DNA from: a virus
Reading direction: 5' to 3' (one strand)
Virus record (IMG/VR): IMGVR_UViG_3300044986_000742
Span: 1-41,662 of that record
DNA length: 41,662 nt
Shown here: positions 29,531-37,541 of the stretch, piece by piece
Layout of the letters: each line of letters opens with the position of its first letter
Position numbering within the stretch: the first letter of the stretch is position 1
Notes under the pieces: generated by a model
The model's database searches: none
Seen by the model: the letters and a program-made list of their open reading frames with translations, nothing else
Told to the model about the DNA's origin: nothing
Made by a program: the position numbers and the translations under genes

Positions 29531-30829
29531 ATGTCGGCTATTGATCTCATCCTGCGCTACGGGCGGCAGGGAGTGCCTCCCACGTTCCAGAGGGACTTCG
29601 CAGGCGTTAAGACCCTCGACCACGGCACCGGCCCCGCCATCACCTTCACGCGGGCATCGAACGCCACCTTCTTCGACGCCAATGGTGTCTTGCAAACCGC
29701 CGCCAACGACACGCCGCGTTTCGACCACGACCCCGCCACCGGAGCGAGCCGCGGGCTGCTTATTGAGGAGTCGCGGACGAATAGCCTTCGCAATTCGCAG
29801 GCTGGTGGGGCGGTGGTTGGAACTCACGCAGGCGGTTCGGGTGATGGAGGCGTTTTGCCGACAAACTGGATCTGGACGAGCGGCGGACTTGATTTAGACG
29901 TTGTCGGCACCGGCATAGAGAACGGGTTTAACTATATCGAAATTCGTTTTTACGGAACAACTACCTCAAGTGCTGCCGCGCTCGGATACGAGGCTCAAAA
30001 TCACATTGTAGCCGCAAACGGGCAAACATGGACTGGTTCGCACTATGTGCGAACGGTGGCCGGAGATCTGACAAACATTACCCAAGTCAGCACGCAGGTG
30101 CGGGTAAACAACTTTAGCACAAGCGTTGGCAGTACAACCGTTGCGTTTACTCCATCGGCGTCCTACCAGCGCGCAACGTCAACGATAACAATAGCGGACG
30201 CAACGGCGAACCGTGTTGTGGGGCGGCTTGCTTTTAGCTTTTCTAGCGGGGTCGCCATCGACATCACCCTCCGCATAGCCGCCCCGCAGTTGGAGCAAGG
30301 TGCCTTTGCCACAAGTTACATTCCGACGACAACCGCTGCCGCGACCCGCGCAGCGGACAGTGCCATCGTCACGCCGGTCTCGTCGTTCTATAATGAAGCG
30401 GAAGGGACGCTGTTTGCGGACAGCACGGCTTTCGCTGCCAATAATAGCCGGATTCTTGCTTTTTCAGATAACACCACTTCTAACCGCGTTACCATCAATC
30501 GCGGCTCTGGGTCTGGCGGCAACATAAACCTTAACGTCACCAGCGGAGGCGCGGCCCAAACATCGCCCCTATTGCTTGGGTCGTCACTGTCTGGCAACAC
30601 AGCCATATCCGTTGCCGCAGTATACAGAGCCGCTGATTTTGCTGGGTCGTTCAACGGGAATACGGTTATCACGCAAACATCTGGATCAGTTCCCGCAGGG
30701 ATTTCTCAGCTTACCATTGGAAATGGAGAAGCTGCAGGCAATAACACGTATTCGGGCCACATCCGCAAAGTCGCCTACTGGCCCAAGCGTCTCACCAACA
30801 CGCTGCTTGAACAACTCTCAACCACATGA
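29531..30829 (+). CDS. Receptor-binding-type adhesin with lectin-like domains
   Basis: A 432-residue protein. The segment ITFTRASNATFFDANGVLQ, then PRFDHDPATGASRGLLIEESRTN (residues about 37-83), is the well-known leader of phage carbohydrate-binding tail proteins. A beta-sandwich follows (about 95-265) ending QLEQGAFATSYIPT, and a second LamG/concanavalin-like domain lies at about 285-430 (EGTLFADSTAFAANNSRIL, closing HIRKVAYWPKRLTNTLLEQL). It probably binds surface sugars. Its place between the two terminase genes, far from other tail genes, is unusual. Confidence 0.75.
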   Translation: MSAIDLILRYGRQGVPPTFQRDFAGVKTLDHGTGPAITFTRASNATFFDANGVLQTAANDTPRFDHDPATGASRGLLIEESRTNSLRNSQAGGAVVGTHAGGSGDGGVLPTNWIWTSGGLDLDVVGTGIENGFNYIEIRFYGTTTSSAAALGYEAQNHIVAANGQTWTGSHYVRTVAGDLTNITQVSTQVRVNNFSTSVGSTTVAFTPSASYQRATSTITIADATANRVVGRLAFSFSSGVAIDITLRIAAPQLEQGAFATSYIPTTTAAATRAADSAIVTPVSSFYNEAEGTLFADSTAFAANNSRILAFSDNTTSNRVTINRGSGSGGNINLNVTSGGAAQTSPLLLGSSLSGNTAISVAAVYRAADFAGSFNGNTVITQTSGSVPAGISQLTIGNGEAAGNNTYSGHIRKVAYWPKRLTNTLLEQLSTT

Positions 30830-31110
30830 CCGATTACCTCCACAAATTCCCCGACGAGGCCACGGCCCAAACCGCGCTGGCTGATTACTACGATGGCGGC
30901 TATGGCGGCTGGAAGACCAGCGGTGAAGGCTATGCTCTGGATGCGGTGGGTATCCTCACCGCCGAGACGGGTGCAGTGGACGAGGAGGGCAATCCGATTT
31001 CAGCACTGCTCGACGGCTGGCACGTTAACCTCCGCGTCCTCGACGACCGGCCCGATCCGGCACCGACTTACGCGGTCACGCCGACCAATCAGCGGAGGGT
31101 ATGGCTGTAA
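30826..31110 (+). CDS. Small phage protein, 94 residues
   Basis: It begins MTDYLHKFPDEATAQTALADY, contains WKTSGEGYALDAVGILTAETGA and ends YAVTPTNQRRVWL. Proteins ending with 'HVNLR...P....V.P..P.RVWL' are found next to phage adhesin genes and are thought to be accessories or structural; no function is established. It overlaps the adhesin stop by four bases and the large terminase start by ten. Confidence 0.6.
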   Translation: MTDYLHKFPDEATAQTALADYYDGGYGGWKTSGEGYALDAVGILTAETGAVDEEGNPISALLDGWHVNLRVLDDRPDPAPTYAVTPTNQRRVWL

Positions 31111-32642
31111 AGCCCGACCTCGCCAATCCCCTTTGGCGACTCCGCAATCTTTACCACATTAAACGGGCCGACGACGGGCGCATCATCAAGTTTGCTCCGC
31201 GACCGGAGCAGCAGCGGGTCTACGACATGCTCTTCAAGCAGGGTGTCAAGCGGCTTATCATTCTCAAAGCGAGGCGGCTGGGCATGTCCACCGCCCTCGA
31301 CGTATTGTTGACCGACCAGATGCTGTGGAACGCGGGCACCCAGTGCAGCCTTGTCGATCAAACCGCCGCGGATGCCGAGCGCAAGCTGGCGACCATTGCC
31401 AAGGTCGCGGTGGACAACTTGCCCAGCGGCACCTTGCAGCACGTTGAGCGGGTGCGCGACAGCGGCTCTATCCTTGAAGTCAGCGTGGCCGGTAACGTGG
31501 CCTCGTCCTTCTTTGCGGGCCTCCGCGCCCGCGGCGGCACCAACAACTGGCTGCATTTGAGCGAGTGGGGCGTCATCCAAGCCGACGACCCGCGGCGCTC
31601 CGAGGAAATTCTGACCGGCGCGATCCCGTCCGCCGAGCATGGCCGGATCATCGTCGAAACCACTTGGAAAGGCGGGCGAGGGGGCCACCTGTGGGACATC
31701 GTCAAGGGAGCCTTGGAAACACCGGAAGAGGCCAAGACGGACAAGGACTGGCGCGTGGTCTTTTTCCCATGGTGGAAAGACCCGACCTATGTGGTGGAGG
31801 GCGATGTGTCCACGGTCAGTCCGGCAATCAGTCAGTATCTCGACGAGATGGAGCGCACCACCGGCCACACCTTCACGCCGCAGCAGCGGCTCTGGTACGA
31901 CCGGCAGCAGCGGCAACTGGGCCTCTTTATTTACCGCGAGTTCCCCACCACCTTGGACGAGTGCTTCAAGTCGCCGGTCGAGGGCGCGATCTACGCCGCG
32001 GAACTCGACAAGCTCCGCGCCTCCGGAGCGATCAGCGCCTTCAAATACGACAACAGCACGCTTGTCCACACCGCGTGGGATCTGGGCAGTCCGGTCAATA
32101 CGGTGGTCTGGTATTTCCAAGTGATCGGCGGCAACGAGATCCGCGTGATCGATTGCGACATGGACATGGACATGACTCCTGTCCAGCGCGTCGGCCACAT
32201 GCTGGCCAAGGGATACAGCTACGGGGCGCACTTCCTGCCCCACGATGCCGCGGCGACCCGAACCAGCGGCAAGGCTGACGCTCAAGTGTACACCGAGGCC
32301 GGACTGGCCAACGTGCGCGTGCTGCCAAGGACGCATGACATCTGGATCGGGATCAATGCTTGCTTGCAAATGTTCCCGCGGTTCTCGTTCCGCCTGCCTG
32401 CCTGCGAGCGTGGGCTGGATGCCTTGGCCAACTACGCCTACAAGCGCAGCAGCGCGACCGGCATTGTGGTCAACGAACCGGTGCATAACTGGGCCAGCCA
32501 CGCCGCGGACGCGCTCCGGATGATTGCCGAGGCCGAGATGGCGGGCATGCTCAAGACCGGCTTTGCCAAGCCGCGCCCGACCGTAGTGACAACCGGCATC
32601 CGCGACTTGGACTTCAACCGCCGAACCATTGTGAGACGATGA
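31101..32642 (+). CDS. Terminase large subunit
   Basis: A 513-residue packaging motor. The ATPase domain shows a deviant Walker A, LKARRLGMST (K56, T64), as in many large terminases, and a Walker B-type WLHLSEW (E155). The coupling region is HGRIIVETTWKG. The nuclease domain contains TAWDLGSP (D327), VIDCDMDMDM and later HDAAATR, with a closing SHAADALRMIAE, an RNase H-like arrangement. It cuts and pumps concatemeric DNA into the procapsid through the portal at 33371. The short ATPase-nuclease arrangement without extra domains fits podovirus enzymes. Confidence 0.9.
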   Translation: MAVKPDLANPLWRLRNLYHIKRADDGRIIKFAPRPEQQRVYDMLFKQGVKRLIILKARRLGMSTALDVLLTDQMLWNAGTQCSLVDQTAADAERKLATIAKVAVDNLPSGTLQHVERVRDSGSILEVSVAGNVASSFFAGLRARGGTNNWLHLSEWGVIQADDPRRSEEILTGAIPSAEHGRIIVETTWKGGRGGHLWDIVKGALETPEEAKTDKDWRVVFFPWWKDPTYVVEGDVSTVSPAISQYLDEMERTTGHTFTPQQRLWYDRQQRQLGLFIYREFPTTLDECFKSPVEGAIYAAELDKLRASGAISAFKYDNSTLVHTAWDLGSPVNTVVWYFQVIGGNEIRVIDCDMDMDMTPVQRVGHMLAKGYSYGAHFLPHDAAATRTSGKADAQVYTEAGLANVRVLPRTHDIWIGINACLQMFPRFSFRLPACERGLDALANYAYKRSSATGIVVNEPVHNWASHAADALRMIAEAEMAGMLKTGFAKPRPTVVTTGIRDLDFNRRTIVRR

Positions 32643-33028
32643 CGCCGATCGAAAAGTGCAAGATGCTTTACACCGCGGACAGCCCGCGGACGTTTGAGGA
32701 GGACATGCTGGCGCACCTCTCGCATGGCTGTTTTTTCTCGACGCCGGATTATGTGATGATGGCGCGTCCGGTGTGCAGCGCCGCCCCGCAGGAAATGATC
32801 AACGACGTCTGGTGTGGCTTCCAGCGCAAGGACTGGGATGCATGGTATGTCTACGCCTTTGCCTTGGCCGACGACCAAGGTCTGGCGGGTTTAGTCAAAA
32901 AACTATTGCGCCACATACCGTTTTATCTTCCGCTCATCGCATGGGAGAGGAGCGGCCATCCGCTGACTTTCTTTTCGACCGACAAACTCATCCAAAAATA
33001 TGCGATTCTACAACTCGTCCAAGATTGA
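32639..33028 (+). CDS. Conserved-type phage protein between terminase and portal, 129 residues
   Basis: A protein of mixed helices (TPIEKCKMLYTADSPRTFEE, DWDAWYVYAFALADD) with 'FSTPDYVMMARPV' and a basic-aromatic C-terminal half (HIPFYLPLIAWERSGHPLTF). GNAT-like podovirus proteins in this position often end 'KHPIRFYPTDRL', and the sequence here (SGHPLTFFSTDKLI) is similar, so a divergent member of that family is possible. The Gly-Leu-Val-Lys at codons 84-87 is encoded by a 12-bp element. Overlap ATGA with the terminase. Confidence 0.55.
   Translation: MTPIEKCKMLYTADSPRTFEEDMLAHLSHGCFFSTPDYVMMARPVCSAAPQEMINDVWCGFQRKDWDAWYVYAFALADDQGLAGLVKKLLRHIPFYLPLIAWERSGHPLTFFSTDKLIQKYAILQLVQD
32888..32899 (+). 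promoter_or_regulatory. 12-bp dispersed element inside a coding region
   Basis: Exact GGTTTAGTCAAA, in frame as Gly-Leu-Val-Lys in the gene before the portal. It uses TTA, a leucine codon rarely seen in this GC-rich genome. Confidence 0.65.
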
Positions 33029-33065
33029 CCTAACGTGCCGGTGCCATTTCGGCGGGGGCGGCAAG

Positions 33066-33290
33066 ATGCCCAAGGCACCCAAAATGGAGATGCCGCCCAT
33101 GCCCGCTATGCCCGCGCCGCCGCCTCCTCCTCCGCCCCCGCCCGAAGCCCAGACCATGAGCGCGAGCGATGCCGCCAACCAGCAGCGCACCGCCGCGGCC
33201 AAGCGCGGCGGCTACCGCAAGTCGATCCTCGCGGGCGAGACGGGCGGCTACGTCAATCCGGCCACCGGCAGCGGAAGCCTGCTGGGATGA
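33066..33290 (+). CDS. Small Pro-rich virion-associated protein, 74 residues
   Basis: It starts MPKAPKMEMPPMPAMPAPP with a long proline run, then SDAANQQRTAAAKRGGYRKS and SILAGETGGYVN ending GSGSLLG. Short Pro-rich proteins with a C-terminal 'RRG-x-x-x-(S/T)IL-(A/T)G' are regularly encoded just before T7-type portal genes; their role is not established. An earlier in-frame ATG at 33000 would add 22 residues. Confidence 0.6.
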   Translation: MPKAPKMEMPPMPAMPAPPPPPPPPPEAQTMSASDAANQQRTAAAKRGGYRKSILAGETGGYVNPATGSGSLLG

Positions 33291-33374
33291 ATGGAACTGA
33301 CCTTCTATTTGGCTGTCTTTGCGGTGGGCATTGTCCTGCTCATCTGCGCGGCTAACGACCCCGACCTCTGGTGA
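33291..33374 (+). CDS. Tiny membrane peptide, 27 residues
   Basis: MELTFYLAVFAVGIVLLICA is one membrane helix, followed by NDPDLW. It lies directly after the Pro-rich gene (ATGAATG) and its TGA overlaps the portal GTG. Its conserved-looking coupling supports translation; function unknown. Confidence 0.4.
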   Translation: MELTFYLAVFAVGIVLLICAANDPDLW

Positions 33375-35062
33375 AAGACAACGTCCAACTGGCCGACTGG
33401 GTGCTGGCGAGGAACCAAGACCTCGCCGCCGAGCGTGCCCCGTGGGACACCCACTGGCAGGAGTTGAGCGAATACTTCCTGCCGCGCAAGGCCGAGATCA
33501 GCAGCAAACGCAGCGTGCCGGACAGTTCGCGCCACGATGTCCTTTTCGACACCTCCGCCGTCCAAGCCGCGGCCACGCTGGCCAACGGGCAATTGGCCTA
33601 CATCACGCCCGCCGACTCGCGCTGGTTCACCTACGAGCCGCCCAAGGGCGTGACCAGCGACAAGGCCAAGCAGTGGTATTCGCGGTGCAGCGAGGCCACG
33701 CAGCTGCTCTTGGCCACCAGCAACGTCTACACCGAACTGCACGAACTGTATTACGACGACAGCGTCTTTGGCACCTACTGCATGTTTGTCGAGAAAGGCA
33801 TCAGCCATCCGGTGGTCTTCACCAAATTCGACATCGGCACCTACAGCTTGGCCGAAGATGACGAGGGTTTAGTCAATACCGTCTTCCGCGAACTGGAACT
33901 GACCGTCCTGCAAGCCGCCGAAAAGTTTGGCGAGGACAACCTTGCTCCGGCCATGAAGAAGCGGCTGGCCGATATCCGCGCCACCGGCAAAGGCGGCACG
34001 GTCAAACACAAGTTCATCCATGCCGTCTACAAACGCGAGGACAACGACCGCGACCGCAGCAAGGCCGACGGCCCGAACAAGCCTTGGGCATCGGTTTACG
34101 TTGACCAGAGCAACAAGCACGTTTGCCGCAACAGCGGTTATGACGAGAAACCTTTCTTTGCCGGTCGCCATGTCAAAAGCCAGCAGGGCGTCTACGGGGT
34201 CTCTCCGGCGTGGATGGCTTTGCCGGAGGCCCGCCAACTCAATTTCCTTTCCAAGCAACTTGACGCCCTCGCGGAGATCAAGGCTTTCCCGCGCCTCTTG
34301 ATGCCTGCAACTCATGAAGGGGAAGTAGACTTGCGAAGCGGGGGCGTCACCTACTTCGACCCCACCCAGCCCAACGCCATCCCGCAGGAGTGGGCGACCG
34401 GCGGCGACTATCAGATCGGCTTGGACCGCGAGAACCGCAAGACCGCGGCCATCAACCAAGCGATGCATGTGGACATGTTCCGCATGTTCGCCAGCTTGGA
34501 GCGGCCCAACATGACGGCCACCGAGGTCGCGGAGCGGGCCAGCGAAAAGCTCGTCCAGTTTTCACCCAGCTTCACGCGCAAGACGACCGAACTGCTCTCG
34601 CCCATGCTGCGCGGAGTTTTCGGCATCTTGATCCGCAACGGGCATTTCCCGCCGCCGCCGCCGGACGCCATCCTTCTCGACCAGATGGGCCAGCCGATCA
34701 TTCCGGAGCCGGAAGTCAGCTATGTGTCCAAGGTCGCCTTGGCCATCCGCGCCATGCAGAACCTTTCCTTGGCAAGGACGATGGAGCGCAACGCGATTAT
34801 CGCGCAAGTGCGGCCCGAAGTGCTGGACAACTTCAAGTGGGACGTCATCTCCCGCGAAACGGCCCGCAACGACGGTCTGCCCGCCGACTGGCTGGCCGAG
34901 GAGGACGAGGTCGAAGAGGCCCGCGCCGCCCGCGCCGAGGCGCAGGCCAAGATGGCCCAGCAGCAGGAGATGCTCACGATGGCCGAGGCCGCGGGCAAGG
35001 CCGGTAGCGTCAAACAGGATTCCGCACTGGGCAAGCTCTTCAATCAAGCCACCGGCACATGA
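33371..35062 (+). CDS. Portal (head-tail connector), T7 gp8-like
   Basis: A 563-residue protein of the podovirus head-to-tail connecting family. It begins with a GTG (KDNVQLADWVLARNQ). Early motifs are RAPWDTHWQELSEYFLPRK and DTSAVQAAATLANGQLAYITP, then RWFTYEPP and CSEATQLLLATSNVYTELHELYYD. Central NRKTAAINQAMHVDMFRMF and NMTATEVAERASEKL are the conserved portal core. A Glu/Ala/Gln-rich coiled C-terminus (EEDEVEEARAARAEAQAKM) is typical. Twelve copies form the vertex ring through which DNA enters and leaves. A one-mismatch 12-bp element lies in its codons. Confidence 0.9.
   Translation: MKDNVQLADWVLARNQDLAAERAPWDTHWQELSEYFLPRKAEISSKRSVPDSSRHDVLFDTSAVQAAATLANGQLAYITPADSRWFTYEPPKGVTSDKAKQWYSRCSEATQLLLATSNVYTELHELYYDDSVFGTYCMFVEKGISHPVVFTKFDIGTYSLAEDDEGLVNTVFRELELTVLQAAEKFGEDNLAPAMKKRLADIRATGKGGTVKHKFIHAVYKREDNDRDRSKADGPNKPWASVYVDQSNKHVCRNSGYDEKPFFAGRHVKSQQGVYGVSPAWMALPEARQLNFLSKQLDALAEIKAFPRLLMPATHEGEVDLRSGGVTYFDPTQPNAIPQEWATGGDYQIGLDRENRKTAAINQAMHVDMFRMFASLERPNMTATEVAERASEKLVQFSPSFTRKTTELLSPMLRGVFGILIRNGHFPPPPPDAILLDQMGQPIIPEPEVSYVSKVALAIRAMQNLSLARTMERNAIIAQVRPEVLDNFKWDVISRETARNDGLPADWLAEEDEVEEARAARAEAQAKMAQQQEMLTMAEAAGKAGSVKQDSALGKLFNQATGT
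33866..33877 (+). promoter_or_regulatory. 12-bp dispersed element, one mismatch, inside the portal gene
   Basis: GGTTTAGTCAAT, in frame as Gly-Leu-Val-Asn (codons 166-169 of the portal). Only the last base differs from the consensus. Confidence 0.55.
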
Positions 35063-35349
35063 CCGACACCAAAGAACTGGAGCGCAGCAAAAACCTCCAG
35101 CGCATCAACAACGCCTACCACCGCTGCTTCGGCAGCGAGGAGGGCAAGCTCGTCTTGGACAACCTCCGCGCCTACTTCCGCATGAACCGGCCCGCCTTTG
35201 AGCGCACGCTGGGACGTCCGTTCGATCCCATCGCCGCCGCGGTGCGTGACGGCCAGCGCGAGGTGATCCTTTTCGTCGAACACAAACTTTCCTTGCCCGT
35301 CGTCGGGGATGCCGACGTCGAGCAGCCCAAGACCGAAGTCCTCCGCTAA
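35059..35349 (+). CDS. Bbp19-like small virion protein, 96 residues
   Basis: The sequence NNAYHRCFGSEEGKLVLDNLRAYF, then DPIAAAVRDGQREVILFVEHKL, fits the Bbp19-type domain ('F-x-T/S-x-x-G-x-x-VL-x-D/N-L ... a-x-x-dG-x-R-x-v-x-x-I'). This is a small phage structural protein usually encoded next to the portal. The start overlaps the portal stop by four bases. It is followed by a gap with a 12-bp element. Confidence 0.65.
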   Translation: MTDTKELERSKNLQRINNAYHRCFGSEEGKLVLDNLRAYFRMNRPAFERTLGRPFDPIAAAVRDGQREVILFVEHKLSLPVVGDADVEQPKTEVLR

Positions 35350-35353
35350 ACGC

Positions 35354-35365
35354 GGTTTAGTCAAA
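35354..35365 (+). promoter_or_regulatory. 12-bp dispersed element between portal and scaffold genes
   Basis: Exact GGTTTAGTCAAA, four bases after a stop and 26 bases before the scaffold ATG. The rest of the gap is CA-rich with no ribosome-binding site. Confidence 0.75.
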
Positions 35366-35391
35366 ACACCAACCAACCAACACCACCAACT

Positions 35392-36267
35392 ATGACAGAT
35401 GCAACCACCACCGCCGCCCCCGCCAGCACCACCGCGGACAGCGCCGCTGTTCCCGCGTCCACCGCACCCGCTCCTAACACCAACACCACAATTGAAGGGA
35501 CACTGCTGTCCAGTGCGCCCGCCAGCACCACCGACGCGCCAGCGGCCCAACCCGTAGAAAAACCCGACTGGGTGCCGGAAAAGTATTGGCGCAACGACAA
35601 GATCGACGTCGAGTCGATGGCCAAGGGCTTCAACGGTTTGGAACAGCTTTTGGGCAAGAAGGCCCACGCGGTTGTTCCGCCCACCGAGAAATCCACGCCG
35701 GAGGAAATTGCCGCCTACCGCCAAGCACTGGGCGTTCCCGATTCGCCGGAGGGCTACAAGCTCAAGCCCGAACAACTGCCCGAAGGCGTCACATGGGACG
35801 ACAGCGTGGCCAAGCGGGCCGCGGAACTGGCCCACAAGCACAACGTGCCTGCCGCCGCCATGCAGGAGTTCATGAAGTTCGACATGGAGCGGGCCGCGCT
35901 GATGAACCAAGCCGCGGCCAACATGATCGAAGAGCAGTTGCAGCAGGGCCGCGCCGAACTGGAGCGGGTCTGGGGCGACAAGATGCCGGAAAAGATCGAA
36001 CTGGCCCGCCGCGCCGCGGTGACCGCTGGAGTCGATCCAACCTCGCAAGGCTTCGTCGATCCGCAAGTGGTCAAGGCCATTGTGTCGCTGGCCGAGAAAC
36101 TCTCCGACGACAAGCTCGTCGCGGGCGACCAGACCGGCGTGAGCAGCACGCGGGCGCGGGCGCGGGACATTATGACCAACCAAGCCAACCCGCTGTACAC
36201 CCGCTACCAAGAAGGTGACTCCGAGGTCGTCGATCAAGTCCGCCGGATGCTGACCAGCGCCGGATAA
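35392..36267 (+). CDS. Capsid assembly scaffolding protein
   Basis: A 291-residue protein. The first 60 residues are Ala/Thr/Ser/Pro-rich and disordered. Then PDWVPEKYWRNDKIDVESMAKGFNGLEQLLGKK, followed by YRQALGVPDSPEGYKL, is a common lead-in for T7 gp9-like scaffolds. The rest is a helical acidic-basic segment (residues 140-215), closing TRARARDIMTNQANPLYTRYQEGD, the usual scaffold tail. It should guide procapsid formation and leave before DNA packaging. It sits upstream of capsid as in T7, but four other genes intervene. Confidence 0.85.
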   Translation: MTDATTTAAPASTTADSAAVPASTAPAPNTNTTIEGTLLSSAPASTTDAPAAQPVEKPDWVPEKYWRNDKIDVESMAKGFNGLEQLLGKKAHAVVPPTEKSTPEEIAAYRQALGVPDSPEGYKLKPEQLPEGVTWDDSVAKRAAELAHKHNVPAAAMQEFMKFDMERAALMNQAAANMIEEQLQQGRAELERVWGDKMPEKIELARRAAVTAGVDPTSQGFVDPQVVKAIVSLAEKLSDDKLVAGDQTGVSSTRARARDIMTNQANPLYTRYQEGDSEVVDQVRRMLTSAG

Positions 36268-36271
36268 GGCT

Positions 36272-37012
36272 ATGGCGAGCAAAACCAAGGGCTGGCAGAA
36301 GTTTCTGGCCTGCACATGCACGCATGGCAGCGAGGCCGACCCGCGGGCGCTGGACGCCATCCTGCGCCTACGCGAGGCGTGGAAACCGGACTTTGTCCTG
36401 CATCTGGGCGATGCCATCGATGTCCGCAACATGCGGGCCGGAGCGCGGCGGGACAGCACTGATCCCGACTACGGGGCCAGCATGACCGACGACGTCTTGC
36501 AGGGGCTGGCGTTCCTGCAAGAACTGCGCCCGAACATCTACCTCTTCGGCAACCATGAGGCGCGGCTTGCACAAATGCAGCACAGTGCCAGCGGCGTCCA
36601 TCGGGACGCGGCCCTTGGCATCATGGACCGCATCCAAACGGCGTGCGACAAGATGAAGTGCCGGATCATCCCCTACAAGGGCGTGCATGCCGACTGCGCG
36701 TTTTTGCTGGGCGACACTGCCTTCATCCACGGGGCGCTCTTCGGAGTCAGCGCCGTGCGGGACGCCGCCGAATACTTCGGGCGCAGCGTGGTCATGGGCC
36801 ACACCCACCGCGTGGCGATGGAGTCAGCCCGCATCCACGCCAAGGCCACCGGCTACAACATCGGCTGTGGGGTCAAGCTCGACATCGAATACGCGGCCAC
36901 CCGCCGCCAAACGCTGGGCTGGCGGCACGCCGCGGCCTACGGGCATTTCAACGGGAGCCACTGCATCGTCAACATTGCGGTTTTCGATCCGCACTACCAA
37001 CTGCCGCTGTGA
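36272..37012 (+). CDS. Calcineurin-like metallophosphoesterase
   Basis: A 246-residue protein with all five motifs of the family: ACTCTHG (H18, with C-T instead of the usual D before it), HLGDAID (D47, D50), LFGNHE (N94, H95, E96), FIHGAL (H153) and VMGHTHR (H177, H179). The first metal ligand (normally D-x-H) reads C-T-H, so one metal site is altered. Relatives cleave phosphodiesters of nucleotides, nucleic acids or lipids. It is inserted between scaffold and capsid, four bases after the scaffold stop, so it is expressed late; its substrate is unknown. Confidence 0.8.
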   Translation: MASKTKGWQKFLACTCTHGSEADPRALDAILRLREAWKPDFVLHLGDAIDVRNMRAGARRDSTDPDYGASMTDDVLQGLAFLQELRPNIYLFGNHEARLAQMQHSASGVHRDAALGIMDRIQTACDKMKCRIIPYKGVHADCAFLLGDTAFIHGALFGVSAVRDAAEYFGRSVVMGHTHRVAMESARIHAKATGYNIGCGVKLDIEYAATRRQTLGWRHAAAYGHFNGSHCIVNIAVFDPHYQLPL

Positions 37013-37254
37013 AAAAGCACGCCGATGCCGAACTGTCCGCGTGGTGCGCGGTGCTGTCCTCGCCCGCGCCGGTCGAGACGGTTCCCGAAGGCTGGCTGAC
37101 CGCCCGCCAGATTGCCGCCAAGCTGGGCAAGGGCAACAGCACGGTGGGCGCATTGCTGGTCCGCGCCGTGCGCGACGGAAAGGCCCAGCGGCAAAACTTC
37201 AAAGTGACTTCCGGCCAAGTGACGCGGCCCATCCCGCACTACCGACTAACATGA
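37009..37254 (+). CDS. Winged helix-turn-helix protein, 81 residues
   Basis: A GTG-started protein overlapping the phosphoesterase stop. Residues 28-60 (GWLTARQIAAKLGKGNSTVGALLVRAVRDGK) are a good helix-turn-helix with recognition helix NSTVGALLVRAV, and QRQNFKVTSGQVTRPIPHYRL would be the wing. It is probably a DNA-binding regulator, unusual within a late structural cluster. It is followed immediately by the HExxH protein (ATG overlapping its own TGA). Confidence 0.65.
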   Translation: MKKHADAELSAWCAVLSSPAPVETVPEGWLTARQIAAKLGKGNSTVGALLVRAVRDGKAQRQNFKVTSGQVTRPIPHYRLT

Positions 37255-37541
37255 GTCGTCGCATCCCCACCAAACGCGTTTCCATCGACGGCAAGCCGTG
37301 GCGGATCAAGATCCAGCGCCCACCGGCCCGCGAAGTCTACGACGGGCTGTGTGTCAAAGACGACAAGACAATCTACATCCACCCCGACGCCATCAGCCAC
37401 CGCGGCATCGAACTGGCCTGCCATGAAGTCGTGCATGCCCGTCTCTTCGACTTGGACGAGGAGTGTGTGGACGAAATCGGGCGTCTGGTCAGCGAGGTTT
37501 GTAACTGGCTGGCGCGGCACAACGACGGAATCATTTCGTGA
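37251..37541 (+). CDS. HExxH zinc-metalloprotease-like protein, 96 residues
   Basis: The protein has IELACHEVVHARLFDLDE (H58-E59-x-x-H62) and then ECVDEIGRLVSEV (D74, E75 as the third ligand position). This is the core of gluzincin-like or ImmA/IrrE- and SprT-related small proteases. A beta region precedes it (RVSIDGKPWRIKI, YDGLCVKDDKTIYIHP). Partner candidates are the scaffold, the capsid or the neighbouring winged-helix protein; in ICE/phage ImmA systems the protease cleaves an adjacent repressor. The arrangement here resembles that, but it is inference. Four-base overlap with the next gene. Confidence 0.65.
   Translation: MSRRIPTKRVSIDGKPWRIKIQRPPAREVYDGLCVKDDKTIYIHPDAISHRGIELACHEVVHARLFDLDEECVDEIGRLVSEVCNWLARHNDGIIS

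Noticed and set aside
28496-29827. Long minus-strand open frame (443 codons) opposite terminase small subunit and adhesin
   Set aside because: It runs across several real + genes and their boundaries; composition is that of an antisense shadow.
31089-32501. Minus-strand open frame (470 codons) opposite the large terminase
   Set aside because: Antisense of a confidently identified gene; low-complexity His/Val/Gly-rich translation.
35044-36459. Minus-strand open frame (471 codons) opposite the scaffold gene
   Set aside because: Glycine-rich runs arise from the complement of the scaffold's Ala/Pro/Thr codons; no protein-like features.
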